Positions 33,006 through 42,722 of a DNA stretch of 64,000 nt are shown piece after piece. Every line of letters starts with the position of its first letter. Position 1 is the first letter of the stretch. Location of the stretch: positions 62,001-126,000 of the forward strand of contig NZ_JBMOUD010000001.1 in assembly GCF_049319665.1 (NCBI RefSeq), read 5' to 3'. A program made the position numbers and the translations under genes. This DNA is from JBMOUD01 sp049319665 (GTDB lineage Bacteria > Pseudomonadota > Gammaproteobacteria > Enterobacterales > Enterobacteriaceae). The notes beneath the pieces were generated by a model. It worked only from the letters and a program-made list of their open reading frames with translations, ran no database searches and had not been told where the DNA came from.

Positions 33006-34846
33006 ACCTATTATATTTAACAATACTGTTCCCGCTGATTGGCTTTCTCTTATTGGCCTTTTCACGCGGCCGCTGGTCTGAGAATACTTCAGCAACTGTA
33101 GGTGTTGGTTCAATCGGCTTTGCAGCATTGGTGACTATCTATGCCGCCGTTGATTTCCTGAGCCATAAAGCGGCGGGAGAAGCGTTTAGCCAGAACCTCT
33201 GGAACTGGATGAGCGTTGGCGATTTCAATATCGCCGCCACGCTGACATTAGATGGTCTGTCACTGACCATGTTGTCTGTCGTTACCGGCGTTGGTTTCTT
33301 CATCCACATGTTCGCGTCATGGTACATGCGTGGTGAAGAGGGCTATTCTCGCTTCTTCGCTTACACCAACTTGTTTATTGCCAGCATGGTTGTTCTGGTG
33401 CTGGCTGATAACTTGATGCTGATGTATCTCGGTTGGGAAGGGGTGGGGCTGTGTAGCTACCTGCTGATCGGTTTCTACTACACCAATCCAGCTAATGGCG
33501 CTGCGGCGATGAAAGCCTTTATCGTGACTCGCGTGGGTGACGTGTTCCTGGCTTTCGCACTGTTTATCCTTTATCGCGAACTGGGCACCCTGAACATTCG
33601 TGAGCTGATGATATTGGCACCGCAAAAACTGGCGGTTGGCGATACGGCAATTACTTGGGCGACCTTGATGTTGCTTGGCGGCGCAGTCGGTAAATCGGCG
33701 CAGTTGCCATTGCAAACGTGGTTAGCAGACGCGATGGCGGGTCCAACGCCAGTATCTGCATTGATCCACGCCGCAACCATGGTAACCGCGGGCGTTTATT
33801 TGATTGCTCGTACTCATGGCCTGTTCCTGATGGCGCCAGAGATTCTGCATCTGGTTGGTGTTATCGGTGCTGTCACCTTAGTGTTGGCAGGTTTTGCTGC
33901 GTTGGTGCAAACCGATATCAAGCGTGTTCTCGCGTACTCGACTATGAGCCAAATCGGCTACATGTTCTTGGCGTTAGGCGTGCAAGCTTGGGATGCAGCA
34001 ATTTTCCACCTGATGACTCATGCGTTCTTTAAAGCGTTACTGTTCCTCTCATCTGGTTCGGTCATTCTTGCCTGTCACCACGAGCAAAACATTTTCAAAA
34101 TGGGTGGGCTGCGTAAGTCTATCCCTCTGGTATATGTCTGCTTCCTGGTCGGTGGCGCGGCGTTGTCTGCCTTGCCACTTATCACATCCGGCTTCTTCAG
34201 TAAGGATGAGATCTTGGCGGGTGCTTGGGCAAATGGCCATTTGAATCTGATGGTTGCTGGCCTGGCCGGTGCATTCATGACCTCTCTGTATACCTTCCGT
34301 ATGATTTTCATCGTGTTCCATGGCGAAGAGAAGATTAAAGCACATGCGGGTAAAGGTATTACTCACCATCTGCCACTGTTGGTTCTGTTGGTATTGTCTA
34401 CCTTCGTTGGCGCGCTGATTGTGCCACCGTTGAAAGGCGTATTGCCTGAAACCACAGATTTGGCTCACGGTAGCGAGCTGACGCTGAAAATCGCCTCAGG
34501 CATCGTAGCTATCGTCGGTATCTTGCTGGCTGCGGCACTTTACCTTGGTAAACGTTCACTGGTTAACAGCATTGCTAAGAGCGCACCTGGCCGTTTCTTC
34601 ACGGTGTGGTGGTTCCATGCCTGGGGCTTCGACTGGTTGTACGACAAGGTCTTTGTTAAGCCGTACCTTGCCGTGGCGTATCTGCTGAAACGCGATCCGC
34701 TCAACTCGGTGATGAACTTGCCAGCGCTGGTTTCCCGTTTGGGTAACCGTGGGCTGACGTTGAGTGAGAATGGTCAAACGCGTTGGTATGTCGCGTCGAT
34801 GGGATTGGGTGCAGTGGTCGTTCTGGCGCTGTTGTTAATTGTTTAA
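33002..34846 (+). CDS. nuoL: NADH-quinone oxidoreductase subunit L
   Basis: A 614-residue antiporter-like proton pump at the distal end of the membrane arm. Key motifs: LGWEGVGLCSYLLIGFYY (channel Glu), AVGKSAQLPLQTWLADAMAGPTPVSALIHAATMVTAGVYLI (channel Lys), AFFKALLFLSSGSVI and GFFSKDEI. The long lateral helix and a final helix (GLGAVVVLALLLIV) are at the C-terminus. Length equals E. coli NuoL. Confidence 0.97.
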   Translation: MNLLYLTILFPLIGFLLLAFSRGRWSENTSATVGVGSIGFAALVTIYAAVDFLSHKAAGEAFSQNLWNWMSVGDFNIAATLTLDGLSLTMLSVVTGVGFFIHMFASWYMRGEEGYSRFFAYTNLFIASMVVLVLADNLMLMYLGWEGVGLCSYLLIGFYYTNPANGAAAMKAFIVTRVGDVFLAFALFILYRELGTLNIRELMILAPQKLAVGDTAITWATLMLLGGAVGKSAQLPLQTWLADAMAGPTPVSALIHAATMVTAGVYLIARTHGLFLMAPEILHLVGVIGAVTLVLAGFAALVQTDIKRVLAYSTMSQIGYMFLALGVQAWDAAIFHLMTHAFFKALLFLSSGSVILACHHEQNIFKMGGLRKSIPLVYVCFLVGGAALSALPLITSGFFSKDEILAGAWANGHLNLMVAGLAGAFMTSLYTFRMIFIVFHGEEKIKAHAGKGITHHLPLLVLLVLSTFVGALIVPPLKGVLPETTDLAHGSELTLKIASGIVAIVGILLAAALYLGKRSLVNSIAKSAPGRFFTVWWFHAWGFDWLYDKVFVKPYLAVAYLLKRDPLNSVMNLPALVSRLGNRGLTLSENGQTRWYVASMGLGAVVVLALLLIV

Positions 34847-34867
34847 TGAATAACACATTGTAAACGG

Positions 34868-34908
34868 TACCGGGTGGCAGGAGCCTATGCGACCAAAGAC
34901 ACCCGGTA
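34868..34908 (+). other. Intercistronic hairpin nuoL-nuoM
   Basis: TACCGGGTG pairs with CACCCGGTA over a 23-nt loop in the 101-bp gap between nuoL and nuoM. Probably an mRNA-stability element; E. coli carries an intergenic repeat at this place. Confidence 0.6.
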
Positions 34909-34947
34909 GCAAGTTTTAAGTTTATTCAAATAGGGACACATATTGCC

Positions 34948-36477
34948 ATGCTATTACCTTGGCTACTTCTTATCCCCTTCATTGGCGGGCTGTTATGTTG
35001 GCAGTCTGAGCGCATCGGTAGCAAAGTACCGCGCTGGATCGCCTTAATTGCAATGGGGTTGACCTTAGCCCTTTCCCTGCAATTGTGGTTGCAGGGAGGC
35101 TATACACTAGCAACACCTAAAGGTATTCCTCAGTGGCAGTCAGAGTTTGAACTGCCGTGGATCCCGCGTTTCGGCATTAGCTTCCATCTGGCTTTAGATG
35201 GCTTGTCACTGCTGATGGTGGTCTTGACCGGGTTGCTCGGTATTCTTGCGATACTCTGTTCATGGCGTGAGATTCAAAAGCATCAGGGGTTCTTCCACCT
35301 GAATATGCTGTGGATCCTCGGCGGCGTTATCGGGGTGTTCTTGTCCATCGACATGTTCCTCTTCTTCTTCTTCTGGGAGATGATGCTGGTACCGATGTAC
35401 TTCCTGATCGCACTTTGGGGCCATAAAGGATCGGACGGCAAAACCCGTATCAGTGCCGCAACCAAATTCTTCATCTATACGCAAGCCAGCGGCTTGATTA
35501 TGTTGGTGGCGATCCTTGGTTTGGTATTTGTACATTTCAACGCAACAGGCGTGTGGACTTTCAGCTATGAACAACTGCTGAAAACGCCAATGTCACATAA
35601 TGTTGAATATGTATTGATGCTGGGCTTCTTTATCGCCTTCGCGGTGAAAATGCCGGTTGTTCCATTACACGGCTGGTTGCCAGATGCACACAGTCAGGCG
35701 CCAACCGCGGGTTCTGTTGACCTGGCAGGTATTTTGCTGAAAACCGCAGCTTATGGTCTGTTGCGTTTTAGCTTGCCGTTCTTCCCGAATGCTTCACACG
35801 AGTTTGCACCTATTGCAATGTGGTTAGGTGTTATCGGTATCTTCTACGGTGCGTGGATGGCTTTCTCACAAACCGATATCAAGCGCCTGATTGCTTACAC
35901 CAGTATCTCGCATATGGGCTTCGTACTGATTGCCATCTTCACCGGTAGCCAGTTGGCTTACCAAGGTGCGGTAATTCAGATGATTGCTCACGGTCTGTCT
36001 GCATCTGGTCTGTTCATTATCTGTGGTCAGATTTACGAGCGTCTGCATACTCGTGATTTACGTCAAATGGGCGGCTTGTGGGGAAGAATTAAATACCTGC
36101 CAGCATTGGCGCTGTTCTTTGCGGTTGCCAACCTTGGTATGCCGGGGACAGGGAACTTCGTCGGTGAATTCATGATCCTGTTCGGCAGCTTCCCTCTGGT
36201 GCCGACGATCACGGTTATCATTACTTTCGCTCTGGTCTTCGCTTCAGTTTACTCTCTGATCATGATGCAACGTGCTTATTACGGCGCGCCAAAATCTGAA
36301 GAACCTCTGCAAGGTATGACCGCTCGTGAAATGTCGATTATCCTGCTGCTGGTCGTCTTGCTGGTGTTGTTGGGCGTTTACCCACAACCGATTCTAGACA
36401 CCTCAAGCGCTGCAATGAGTAATGTGCAGCACTGGTTCGGATCATCTGTTTCATCAATTTCAACGACAAGGCCGTAA
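34948..36477 (+). CDS. nuoM: NADH-quinone oxidoreductase subunit M
   Basis: A 509-residue antiporter-like pump subunit with about 14 helices. Channel residues are in FFFWEMMLVPMYFLIALWG (Glu) and FAVKMPVVPLHGWLPDAHSQAPTAGS (Lys). A second half-channel motif is AFSQTDIKRLIAYTSISHMGF. The 101-bp gap from nuoL contains a hairpin. Confidence 0.97.
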   Translation: MLLPWLLLIPFIGGLLCWQSERIGSKVPRWIALIAMGLTLALSLQLWLQGGYTLATPKGIPQWQSEFELPWIPRFGISFHLALDGLSLLMVVLTGLLGILAILCSWREIQKHQGFFHLNMLWILGGVIGVFLSIDMFLFFFFWEMMLVPMYFLIALWGHKGSDGKTRISAATKFFIYTQASGLIMLVAILGLVFVHFNATGVWTFSYEQLLKTPMSHNVEYVLMLGFFIAFAVKMPVVPLHGWLPDAHSQAPTAGSVDLAGILLKTAAYGLLRFSLPFFPNASHEFAPIAMWLGVIGIFYGAWMAFSQTDIKRLIAYTSISHMGFVLIAIFTGSQLAYQGAVIQMIAHGLSASGLFIICGQIYERLHTRDLRQMGGLWGRIKYLPALALFFAVANLGMPGTGNFVGEFMILFGSFPLVPTITVIITFALVFASVYSLIMMQRAYYGAPKSEEPLQGMTAREMSIILLLVVLLVLLGVYPQPILDTSSAAMSNVQHWFGSSVSSISTTRP

Positions 36478-36483
36478 CTCGCC

Positions 36484-37947
36484 ATGACAATTACTCCTCA
36501 AAATCTGATCGCACTGTCACCACTGTTGATCGTCGGATTGACTGTGGTGGTAGTGATGCTATCCATTGCGTGGCGACGCGACCACTTTGTTAATGCCACG
36601 TTGACGGTAATTGGCCTGAATCTGGCGCTGATTTCACTTTATTTTGTGGGACACGCTGGTGTACAGGATGTTACTCCGCTGATTCGTGTTGATGGCTACT
36701 CAATGTTCTACGTTGGGTTGGTACTGCTGGCCAGTTTGGCAACCAGTACATTTGCCTATCCATGGTTGCAGGGTTACCCAGATAACCGCGAAGAGTTCTA
36801 CTTGCTGGTACTTATCGCGGCAATGGGCGGCATCTTGCTGGCCTGCGCTAATCATATGGCCTCATTGTTCTTAGGGATTGAACTTATCTCTCTGCCACTG
36901 TTTGGTCTGGTTGGTTACGCTTACCGCCTCAACCGTTCGCTGGAAGCCAGTATCAAATATATGCTTCTGTCTGCGGCAGCATCATCGTTCCTGCTGTTTG
37001 GTATGGCGTTGGTGTATGCACAATCTGGCGATTTGTCTTTCGTTGCATTGGGCAAAAGCTTGGCCGATTCAGCCGTTCACCAGCCGTTATTGTTGGCAGG
37101 CGTAGGACTGATGATTGTTGGTCTTGGCTTTAAACTGTCGTTGGTTCCTTTCCACCTGTGGACGCCAGACGTTTATCAAGGCGCACCTGCACCTGTTTCA
37201 ACCTTCCTGGCTACCGCCAGCAAGATTGCGATTTTTGCAGTGGTCATGCGTTTATTCCTCTACGTGCCTGTGGCAGAAAACCATTCAATCCGCCTGGTGC
37301 TGGGCATCATTGCCTTCTGCTCGATTCTGGTTGGTAACTTGATGGCGCTGAGCCAAAGCAACATCAAGCGCATGCTGGGCTACTCTTCTATTGCTCACTT
37401 GGGTTATCTGCTGGTGGCATTGGTAGCCGTACAAACACACGTATTGTCGATGGAAACCGTTGGCGTTTACTTAGCGGGTTATCTGTTCACTACCGTAGGT
37501 GCATTCGGTGTGGTTAGCCTGATGTCCAGCCCTTACAAAGGCGGGGGCGCAGATGCTGAATCTCTGTTCTCTTACCGTGGTTTGTTCTGGCATAAGCCGA
37601 TTTTGGCAGCAGTTATGACAACGATGATGTTGTCACTGGCTGGTATCCCGCTGACACTCGGCTTTATCGGTAAATTCTACGTGCTGGCAACGGGTGTGAC
37701 TGCACATCTGTGGTGGCTGACTGGTGCTGTCGTGGCAGGTAGTGCGATTGGTATTTATTATTACCTGCGCGTTACTGTCAGTTTGTTCTTGAGTGCCCCA
37801 GCGAGTCTGCAGCGTGATACCCCAAACAACTGGGCATTAACTGCCGGTGGTATCGTGGTACTCATTTCTGCCATCTTAGTTGTAGTATTCGGTGTTTACC
37901 CACAACCGCTGATCAACATAGTTCAAATGGCACAGCCGTTGTTCTAA
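36484..37947 (+). CDS. nuoN: NADH-quinone oxidoreductase subunit N
   Basis: A 487-residue antiporter-like subunit, the third pump module. Visible are FLGIELISLPLFGLVGYAY (Glu), GLGFKLSLVPFHLWTPDVYQGAP (Lys), ALSQSNIKRMLGYSSIAHLGYLLVA and GFIGKFYVLATG. Last gene of the operon, followed by a strong terminator 28 bp after the stop. Confidence 0.97.
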   Translation: MTITPQNLIALSPLLIVGLTVVVVMLSIAWRRDHFVNATLTVIGLNLALISLYFVGHAGVQDVTPLIRVDGYSMFYVGLVLLASLATSTFAYPWLQGYPDNREEFYLLVLIAAMGGILLACANHMASLFLGIELISLPLFGLVGYAYRLNRSLEASIKYMLLSAAASSFLLFGMALVYAQSGDLSFVALGKSLADSAVHQPLLLAGVGLMIVGLGFKLSLVPFHLWTPDVYQGAPAPVSTFLATASKIAIFAVVMRLFLYVPVAENHSIRLVLGIIAFCSILVGNLMALSQSNIKRMLGYSSIAHLGYLLVALVAVQTHVLSMETVGVYLAGYLFTTVGAFGVVSLMSSPYKGGGADAESLFSYRGLFWHKPILAAVMTTMMLSLAGIPLTLGFIGKFYVLATGVTAHLWWLTGAVVAGSAIGIYYYLRVTVSLFLSAPASLQRDTPNNWALTAGGIVVLISAILVVVFGVYPQPLINIVQMAQPLF

Positions 37948-37975
37948 TAGATACAGCGTAGTTGCGAAGTGAATA

Positions 37976-38005
37976 AGCCGCCCATCTTAGATGGGCGGCT
38001 TTTTT
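37976..38005 (+). terminator. Rho-independent terminator of the nuo operon
   Basis: AGCCGCCCATC pairs with GATGGGCGGCT over a TTA loop, followed by a run of T. Confidence 0.95.
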
Positions 38006-38182
38006 GTGCATTGAGCTCAAAATAAGTGCAATTAAATGGCTTCGCGGGCAACGCTCGAAAAGTGTCAGAACGTTCTTAAAAGGCAATTAATTATCCTGAT
38101 GCCAATATTCCACAAAGCGTAATATCGAAATTTACGCTAGGGTTAATAGGCGTTGTATTAATGACAAGACAAGGAGATAACA

Positions 38183-38506
38183 ATGCCCACCCAATCTAAA
38201 TCACAACAATTTGAAGCACAGCAAAGCTCTTTAGATGATGATCTGAGAATGCTCAGTGAAACACTAGAAGAAGTCCTGAAATCATCTGGTGATAAAGCCG
38301 ATGAAAAGTATCAAGAGATTAAATCTCGTGCTGAACAGGCGTTAAGTGATGTGCAGTCACGACTGTCGATTGGCAAAGATTCGTGCTGTGCAAAGGTAAA
38401 AGATCTTGCTGAGCATGCCGATAGCTATGTGCGCGAGAAACCTTGGCAGGGCGTAGGTATTGGTGCTGCGGTAGGGTTAGTTATCGGGCTACTGTTACGA
38501 CGTTAA
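38183..38506 (+). CDS. elaB: ElaB/YqjD/YgaM family (DUF883) tail-anchored protein
   Basis: A 107-residue protein with a charged, helix-forming N-terminal part (DDDLRMLSETLEEVLKSSGDKADEKYQEIKSRAEQAL) and a single C-terminal membrane anchor (GVGIGAAVGLVIGLLLRR). KPWQG before the anchor is the family signature. E. coli ElaB is a stationary-phase inner-membrane protein linked to ribosome anchoring and stress tolerance and is likewise encoded near nuo. AGGAG lies before ATG 38183. An adjacent Cys pair (residues 70-71) is unusual. Confidence 0.9.
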   Translation: MPTQSKSQQFEAQQSSLDDDLRMLSETLEEVLKSSGDKADEKYQEIKSRAEQALSDVQSRLSIGKDSCCAKVKDLAEHADSYVREKPWQGVGIGAAVGLVIGLLLRR

Positions 38507-38818
38507 GGGTATATCTTTAGTAAGATGCCGCCTTTTATCCGTTTTTGATGATGGGGCGGCAAGTATTATTTAAGCATCCGTACTTTCTCTCTAGTTCCAA
38601 ATCTAAAATGTAACTCCACATTCATTGTCTATCCTTCAGTGTTCCCACTATTAGCTATAGTGTGATTATCCAAAAATAAAACGAATCAAATCAATCTCCT
38701 AGATTTACATTGTGTTACCTAAAGGCTCGTTAAGCCACAAGGAAATGCAGGTTAGATCACACTGAAAAATGATAAAAAAATGTTAACTACTTGATAATAA
38801 AAATCAGGAGTCGACATT
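38507..38818. other. Intergenic region elaB / MFS transporter
   Basis: 312 bp, AT-rich, holding the elaB end (a GCCGCC/GGGCGGC hairpin with long loop at about 38530-38561, no T-run) and the promoter region of the transporter. No gene or repeat seen. Confidence 0.4.
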
Positions 38819-40138
38819 ATGTCATCACATAGCAGTAGTTCAGTTGGTACTCGACAAGGAACGGCAACTAATATTTTCCGCGTCACTAGCGGCAATTTTC
38901 TGGAAATGTATGATTTTATGGTGTTTGGTTATTATGCCAGCGCAATTGCTCATACCTTTTTCCCAGGCTCTAATCCTTTTGCGTCATTAATGTTGACCCT
39001 AATGACCTTCGGTGCCGGTTTCTTGATGCGCCCGCTTGGCGCTATTGTACTCGGTGCCTATATCGACCATCACGGCAGACGCAAGGGGCTATTGATCACG
39101 CTTGGTCTAATGGCGCTTGGTACGCTGACTATTGCCTGTGTACCGGGATATAACAGTATCGGTGTGATGGCTCCGGTACTCATTTTACTCGGGCGTCTGC
39201 TACAGGGATTCTCTGCCGGTGTCGAGCTGGGAGGCGTGTCGGTTTATCTGTCTGAAATCGCACCTCCGGGTAAAAAAGGGTTTTATGTCAGTTGGCAATC
39301 AGCCAGTCAGCAAGTTGCTGTGGTCTTTGCCGCCTTGCTCGGCGTGTTATTGAATCATCTGCTGGGTAAAACACTAATGGATGAGTGGGGCTGGCGTATT
39401 CCTTTTGCGATTGGTTGCCTGATTGTTCCTTTCCTGTTTTGGATCCGTCGCATGATGGAGGAAACCGATGAATTCAAACAGCGTCGTCGTCACCCTGCAA
39501 TGAGTGAAATTGTTCGCTCAGTCGGTGCTAACTGGCCGATTGTTTTAGTCGGCATGTTGATGGTAGTCACCACAACAGTATCGTTTTACATGATTACTGC
39601 CTTTACACCAACCTACGGCAAAAGTGTGCTGCAATTTAGCGAACAGCAAAGTTTTATCGTGACCTTATGCGTGGGGATTTCTAATCTTTTTTGGCTGCCT
39701 GTGATGGGGGCGTTTTCGGATAAAGTTGGTCGCCGCCCATTGCTGATTGTATTCAGTGCGTTGATTCTCGTGACGTCTTACCCCGCGCTAAATTGGCTTG
39801 TCGGTGCACCAAGCTTTGCTCGTTTGATTGAAGTTGAGCTGTGGTTATCATTTATGTATGCCAGTTATAACTCAGCGATGGTTGTGGCCCTGACCGAATT
39901 GATGCCTGCTGAAGTCCGCGCAACGGGCTTCTCGATGGCATATAGCCTGGCTACCGCTATTTTTGGTGGTTTCACCCCGGCAATATCGAGTTATATGATT
40001 CATGTCACTGGGAATAAAGCAATGCCGGGCGTATGGCTCTCAATCGCCGCAGTGTGCGGGTTGATCGCGGTATTAGTGTTACCGAGGATTACCTCACGGG
40101 AGCGGGCCATTTCTTCGGCGACGAGGGCTGGCGTTTGA
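38819..40138 (+). CDS. MFS symporter, citrate/tricarballylate type (MHS family)
   Basis: A 439-residue, 12-helix transporter of the metabolite:H+ symporter family, similar throughout to CitA/CitH and TcuC. Landmarks: VTSGNFLEMYDFMVFGYYA in helix 1, the MFS loop motif GAYIDHHGRRKGL, RLLQGFSAGVELGGVSVYLSEI, WQSASQQVAVV, and the second-half motif AFSDKVGRRPLL. It likely imports citrate or a related tricarboxylate with protons. ATG 38819 follows AGGAG. No regulator or metabolic partner is adjacent, so the exact substrate is uncertain. The stop abuts repeat copy C. Confidence 0.85.
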   Translation: MSSHSSSSVGTRQGTATNIFRVTSGNFLEMYDFMVFGYYASAIAHTFFPGSNPFASLMLTLMTFGAGFLMRPLGAIVLGAYIDHHGRRKGLLITLGLMALGTLTIACVPGYNSIGVMAPVLILLGRLLQGFSAGVELGGVSVYLSEIAPPGKKGFYVSWQSASQQVAVVFAALLGVLLNHLLGKTLMDEWGWRIPFAIGCLIVPFLFWIRRMMEETDEFKQRRRHPAMSEIVRSVGANWPIVLVGMLMVVTTTVSFYMITAFTPTYGKSVLQFSEQQSFIVTLCVGISNLFWLPVMGAFSDKVGRRPLLIVFSALILVTSYPALNWLVGAPSFARLIEVELWLSFMYASYNSAMVVALTELMPAEVRATGFSMAYSLATAIFGGFTPAISSYMIHVTGNKAMPGVWLSIAAVCGLIAVLVLPRITSRERAISSATRAGV

Positions 40139-40224
40139 ATCAACGCTGGGATTTTTAAAATGAAACGGTGAATATTTCGGTTTCTCAAATGCGGTGTTCA
40201 ATGTGACCACGCAGCCGGAATCGA

Positions 40225-40252
40225 GCAAAGGAACGAAGGCGCGTTCCTTTGC
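40225..40252. other. Outer hairpin 1 of repeat copy C
   Basis: GCAAAGGAACG pairs perfectly with CGTTCCTTTGC over a 6-nt loop. Confidence 0.8.
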
Positions 40253-40660
40253 GATCCTGCGCCCTTTCAAACATTAACTCCCAGTCCAGTGGAGGCCATG
40301 TTTCAGTAGCTTCTGTGATAGCGTAAATGCCAGCCCTCCGGGCTTCCCGCCTCCGGGTTCAAGCCAACGATAGTTCCATTGTCTTTCACCACTCCACCGG
40401 TGGCATTTTGAGTGCGCTTAGCGGCTTTTAAATCAACAGCAACAAGACAGAAGCAAAGGCAGTTTAGCTTTTGAAGTAAAAGTTTGGTGGCGCACTCAAA
40501 ATTTCACTGACGAGCGATGGAGAGACGGCGAAGGTTTTATTGAGCTGGCTTGAATCCGAGGAGGGGATGGCGGAGCCATGAAATTTGCGCCTGTCGTTGC
40601 GGTAGCTGAAACATGGCCGCCACTGAACTGGATATTGAAGTATCAAAAAAGCGCGGGATT

Positions 40661-40686
40661 CTTAAGGGTAGCGCGCTACCCTTAAG
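40661..40686. other. Outer hairpin 2 of repeat copy C
   Basis: CTTAAGGGTAGCG followed directly by CGCTACCCTTAAG is a perfect 26-bp palindrome. Confidence 0.85.
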
Positions 40687-40844
40687 GCGGCTTAGGCTGC
40701 AATGTTACATTGAACACTGCATTTGATAAGCCGAAAAATCCACTTTTCTGGTTCTAATAACCGAAAAAAGCACGGTCATTGCTTATAAAACCAGAAATTA
40801 TATTGTGTTATTTTCCGCTGGTTTTCTAAAAACCAGCCCGCGGA

Positions 40845-42281
40845 TCAGCTAAGGCCAAGCGCCTTAGCAACCCCCTCTCCGTATGCCGGGTCAACCTGTG
40901 TAAACAGACCAACCTGACGCTTCTGGGTTTCCAGAGAAGCGTGCTTCAATTCGCCAGCGATACGATCGAACATGCGTTGATGCTCTTCATCCGACAGCAG
41001 TTGGAACAGCTTACGCGGTTGGCTGAAGTAATCTTCATCTTCGCGGTGGTTCCAGTGATCCGCCGCGCCTTCAATGCTTAATGGTGGTTCGCTGAAATCA
41101 GGCTGCTCTTGGAACAGGCCCGCGCTGTTTGGCTCATAGGTAACACCATTGCCGCTGTTACCATCCACGCGCATCGCGCCATCACGGTGATAGTTATGGA
41201 ACGGGCATTTTGGTGCGTTAACGGGGATCTGATGGTGGTTAACACCTAAACGATAGCGGTGCGCATCGCCGTAGGAGAACAGACGACCTTGTAGCATTCT
41301 GTCCGGAGAGAAACCAATGCCTGGTACCACATTTGCCGGGCTCATAGCGACTTGCTCAACTTCGGCAAAGTAGTTATCTGGATTGCGGTTCAGCTCGAAA
41401 TAACCGACGTCAATCAGCGGATAGTCGCTATGTAACCAGACTTTAGTCAGGTCAAACGGGTTATATGGCAGTTCCGAGGCTTCTTTTTCCGGCATCACCT
41501 GCACTTGCAGATTCCAGCGTGGGAAATCACCACGTTCAATCGCATCGTACAAATCACGTTGTGAGCTTTCACGATCGGAGCCAATGATTTTCTCTGCTTC
41601 GTCATCCATCAGGTTTTGAATGCCTTGCTGGCAACGGAAGTGGAATTTAACCCAGAAACGCTCGTTATCTTCGTTGATGAAACTATAAGTATGGCTACCG
41701 AAACCGTGGATGTGACGATAGGAACTTGGCAGGCCACGGTCGCTAACATCAATGGTCAATTGGTGCAGGCTTTCTGGCAGATGAGAGAAGAAATCCCACT
41801 TATACGCTGGGTTGCGCAGGTTAGTGCGTGGATCGCGTTTTACCACGTGGTTCAAATCAGGGAATTTCAGCGGGTCACGCAGATAAAATACTGGCGTATT
41901 ATTACCGACTAAATCCCAGTTACCTTGCTCGGTGTAGAATTTCATCGAAAAGCCGCGAATATCACGCTCGGCATCCGCACCGCCACGTTCGCCAGCTACG
42001 GTCGAAAAACGGATAAACATTGGGGTTTGTTTACCAATGTCGGAGAAAATTTTCGCTCGGGTAAATTTGCTGATGTCATGTGTCACGGTAAATGTTCCGT
42101 AGGCCCCAGAACCTTTAGCGTGCATACGACGCTCGGGAATGACTTCGCGGTCAAAATGGGCCAGCTTTTCTAAAAACCACACATCTTGCAGCAACAACGG
42201 ACCACGACGACCGGCAGTAATAACGTTGTTGTTATCGGCGACGGGGGCGCCAGCAGCAGTGGTTAAACCTCGTTTAGTCAT
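40845..42281 (-). CDS. katA: Monofunctional haem catalase KatA
   Basis: A 478-residue clade 3 small-subunit catalase that degrades hydrogen peroxide. Active-site His54 is in RRMHAKGSGAYG, distal Asn127 in DLVGNNTPVFYLRDP, and the proximal haem ligand Tyr337 in RLFSYGDAHRYRLG. The length and absence of a C-terminal flavodoxin-like domain separate it from KatE-type enzymes. No signal peptide is visible. A GCTGGTTTT/AAAACCAGC hairpin stands just beyond the stop (40817-40837) without a T-run. The upstream side holds an ERIC element. Confidence 0.95.
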   Translation of the reverse strand: MTKRGLTTAAGAPVADNNNVITAGRRGPLLLQDVWFLEKLAHFDREVIPERRMHAKGSGAYGTFTVTHDISKFTRAKIFSDIGKQTPMFIRFSTVAGERGGADAERDIRGFSMKFYTEQGNWDLVGNNTPVFYLRDPLKFPDLNHVVKRDPRTNLRNPAYKWDFFSHLPESLHQLTIDVSDRGLPSSYRHIHGFGSHTYSFINEDNERFWVKFHFRCQQGIQNLMDDEAEKIIGSDRESSQRDLYDAIERGDFPRWNLQVQVMPEKEASELPYNPFDLTKVWLHSDYPLIDVGYFELNRNPDNYFAEVEQVAMSPANVVPGIGFSPDRMLQGRLFSYGDAHRYRLGVNHHQIPVNAPKCPFHNYHRDGAMRVDGNSGNGVTYEPNSAGLFQEQPDFSEPPLSIEGAADHWNHREDEDYFSQPRKLFQLLSDEEHQRMFDRIAGELKHASLETQKRQVGLFTQVDPAYGEGVAKALGLS

Positions 42282-42722
42282 GATAATTCCTTCCAGTAAA
42301 CAATAGGGTGGCTAAGAAAATAAAGACGACAGACAGTTTTTATGAGAGACATCATCTCGCTTTAATACTGAGTTACTACTTTGCGGAGATATTCACTCTA
42401 CTCGTTAGTTTTAGACCACTTGTTGATCAGGGGCAAATAGGCAGGGGGTATCAATGTAATCGGGCGGGGTATATACCCGTCATACTTCAAGTTGCAGGGG
42501 GGGCTGCACTCGCTTACCCCGGTCACTTAGTTATCTAAGCTTCAGGGGATTTTCTTAATTGCCTCCGACCTGTATCTCGACGTTTCTTAGGTATATGCGA
42601 TACATAACCTCATAATTTGTTATTAAAAAATGCAGTTTTAATCCATTACCTGATTGCACCAACTATAAGACTGCATATACTGGCGGCAAATATCGCTATT
42701 TTATGATTATTCGGGATAACAC
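42282..42722. other. Divergent intergenic region katA / yfaZ containing an ERIC
   Basis: 441 bp. Promoters for both genes must lie here, around the ERIC at 42470-42596. No OxyR or Fur box could be assigned by eye. Confidence 0.4.
42470..42596. repeat. Full-length ERIC element
   Basis: 127 bp bounded by TATATACCCGTCATACTTCAAG on the left and GGTATAT on the right. The central ERIC core is present as CGCTTACCCCGGTCACTTAG (reverse complement of the conserved AAGTGACTGGGGTGAGCG motif), followed by CTTCAGGGGAT. Length equals the ERIC consensus. It is slightly degenerate. Confidence 0.88.

Larger units (their letters stand above)
40150..40786 (-). repeat. Structured dyad-symmetric repeat, copy C (full length, reverse orientation)
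   Basis: Reverse complement of the family seen at 3968-4671. It keeps the same geometry: hairpin 40225-40252, 45 bp, ATGTTTCAG arm start at 40298, central loop, CTGAAACAT arm end at 40614, 46 bp, hairpin 40661-40686. The arms are closely similar to copy A, but the hairpin stems differ in sequence and the loop has no CTGCCT expansion. It lies between the convergent MFS and katA genes and fills the whole gap. No credible protein is encoded. Confidence 0.85.
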
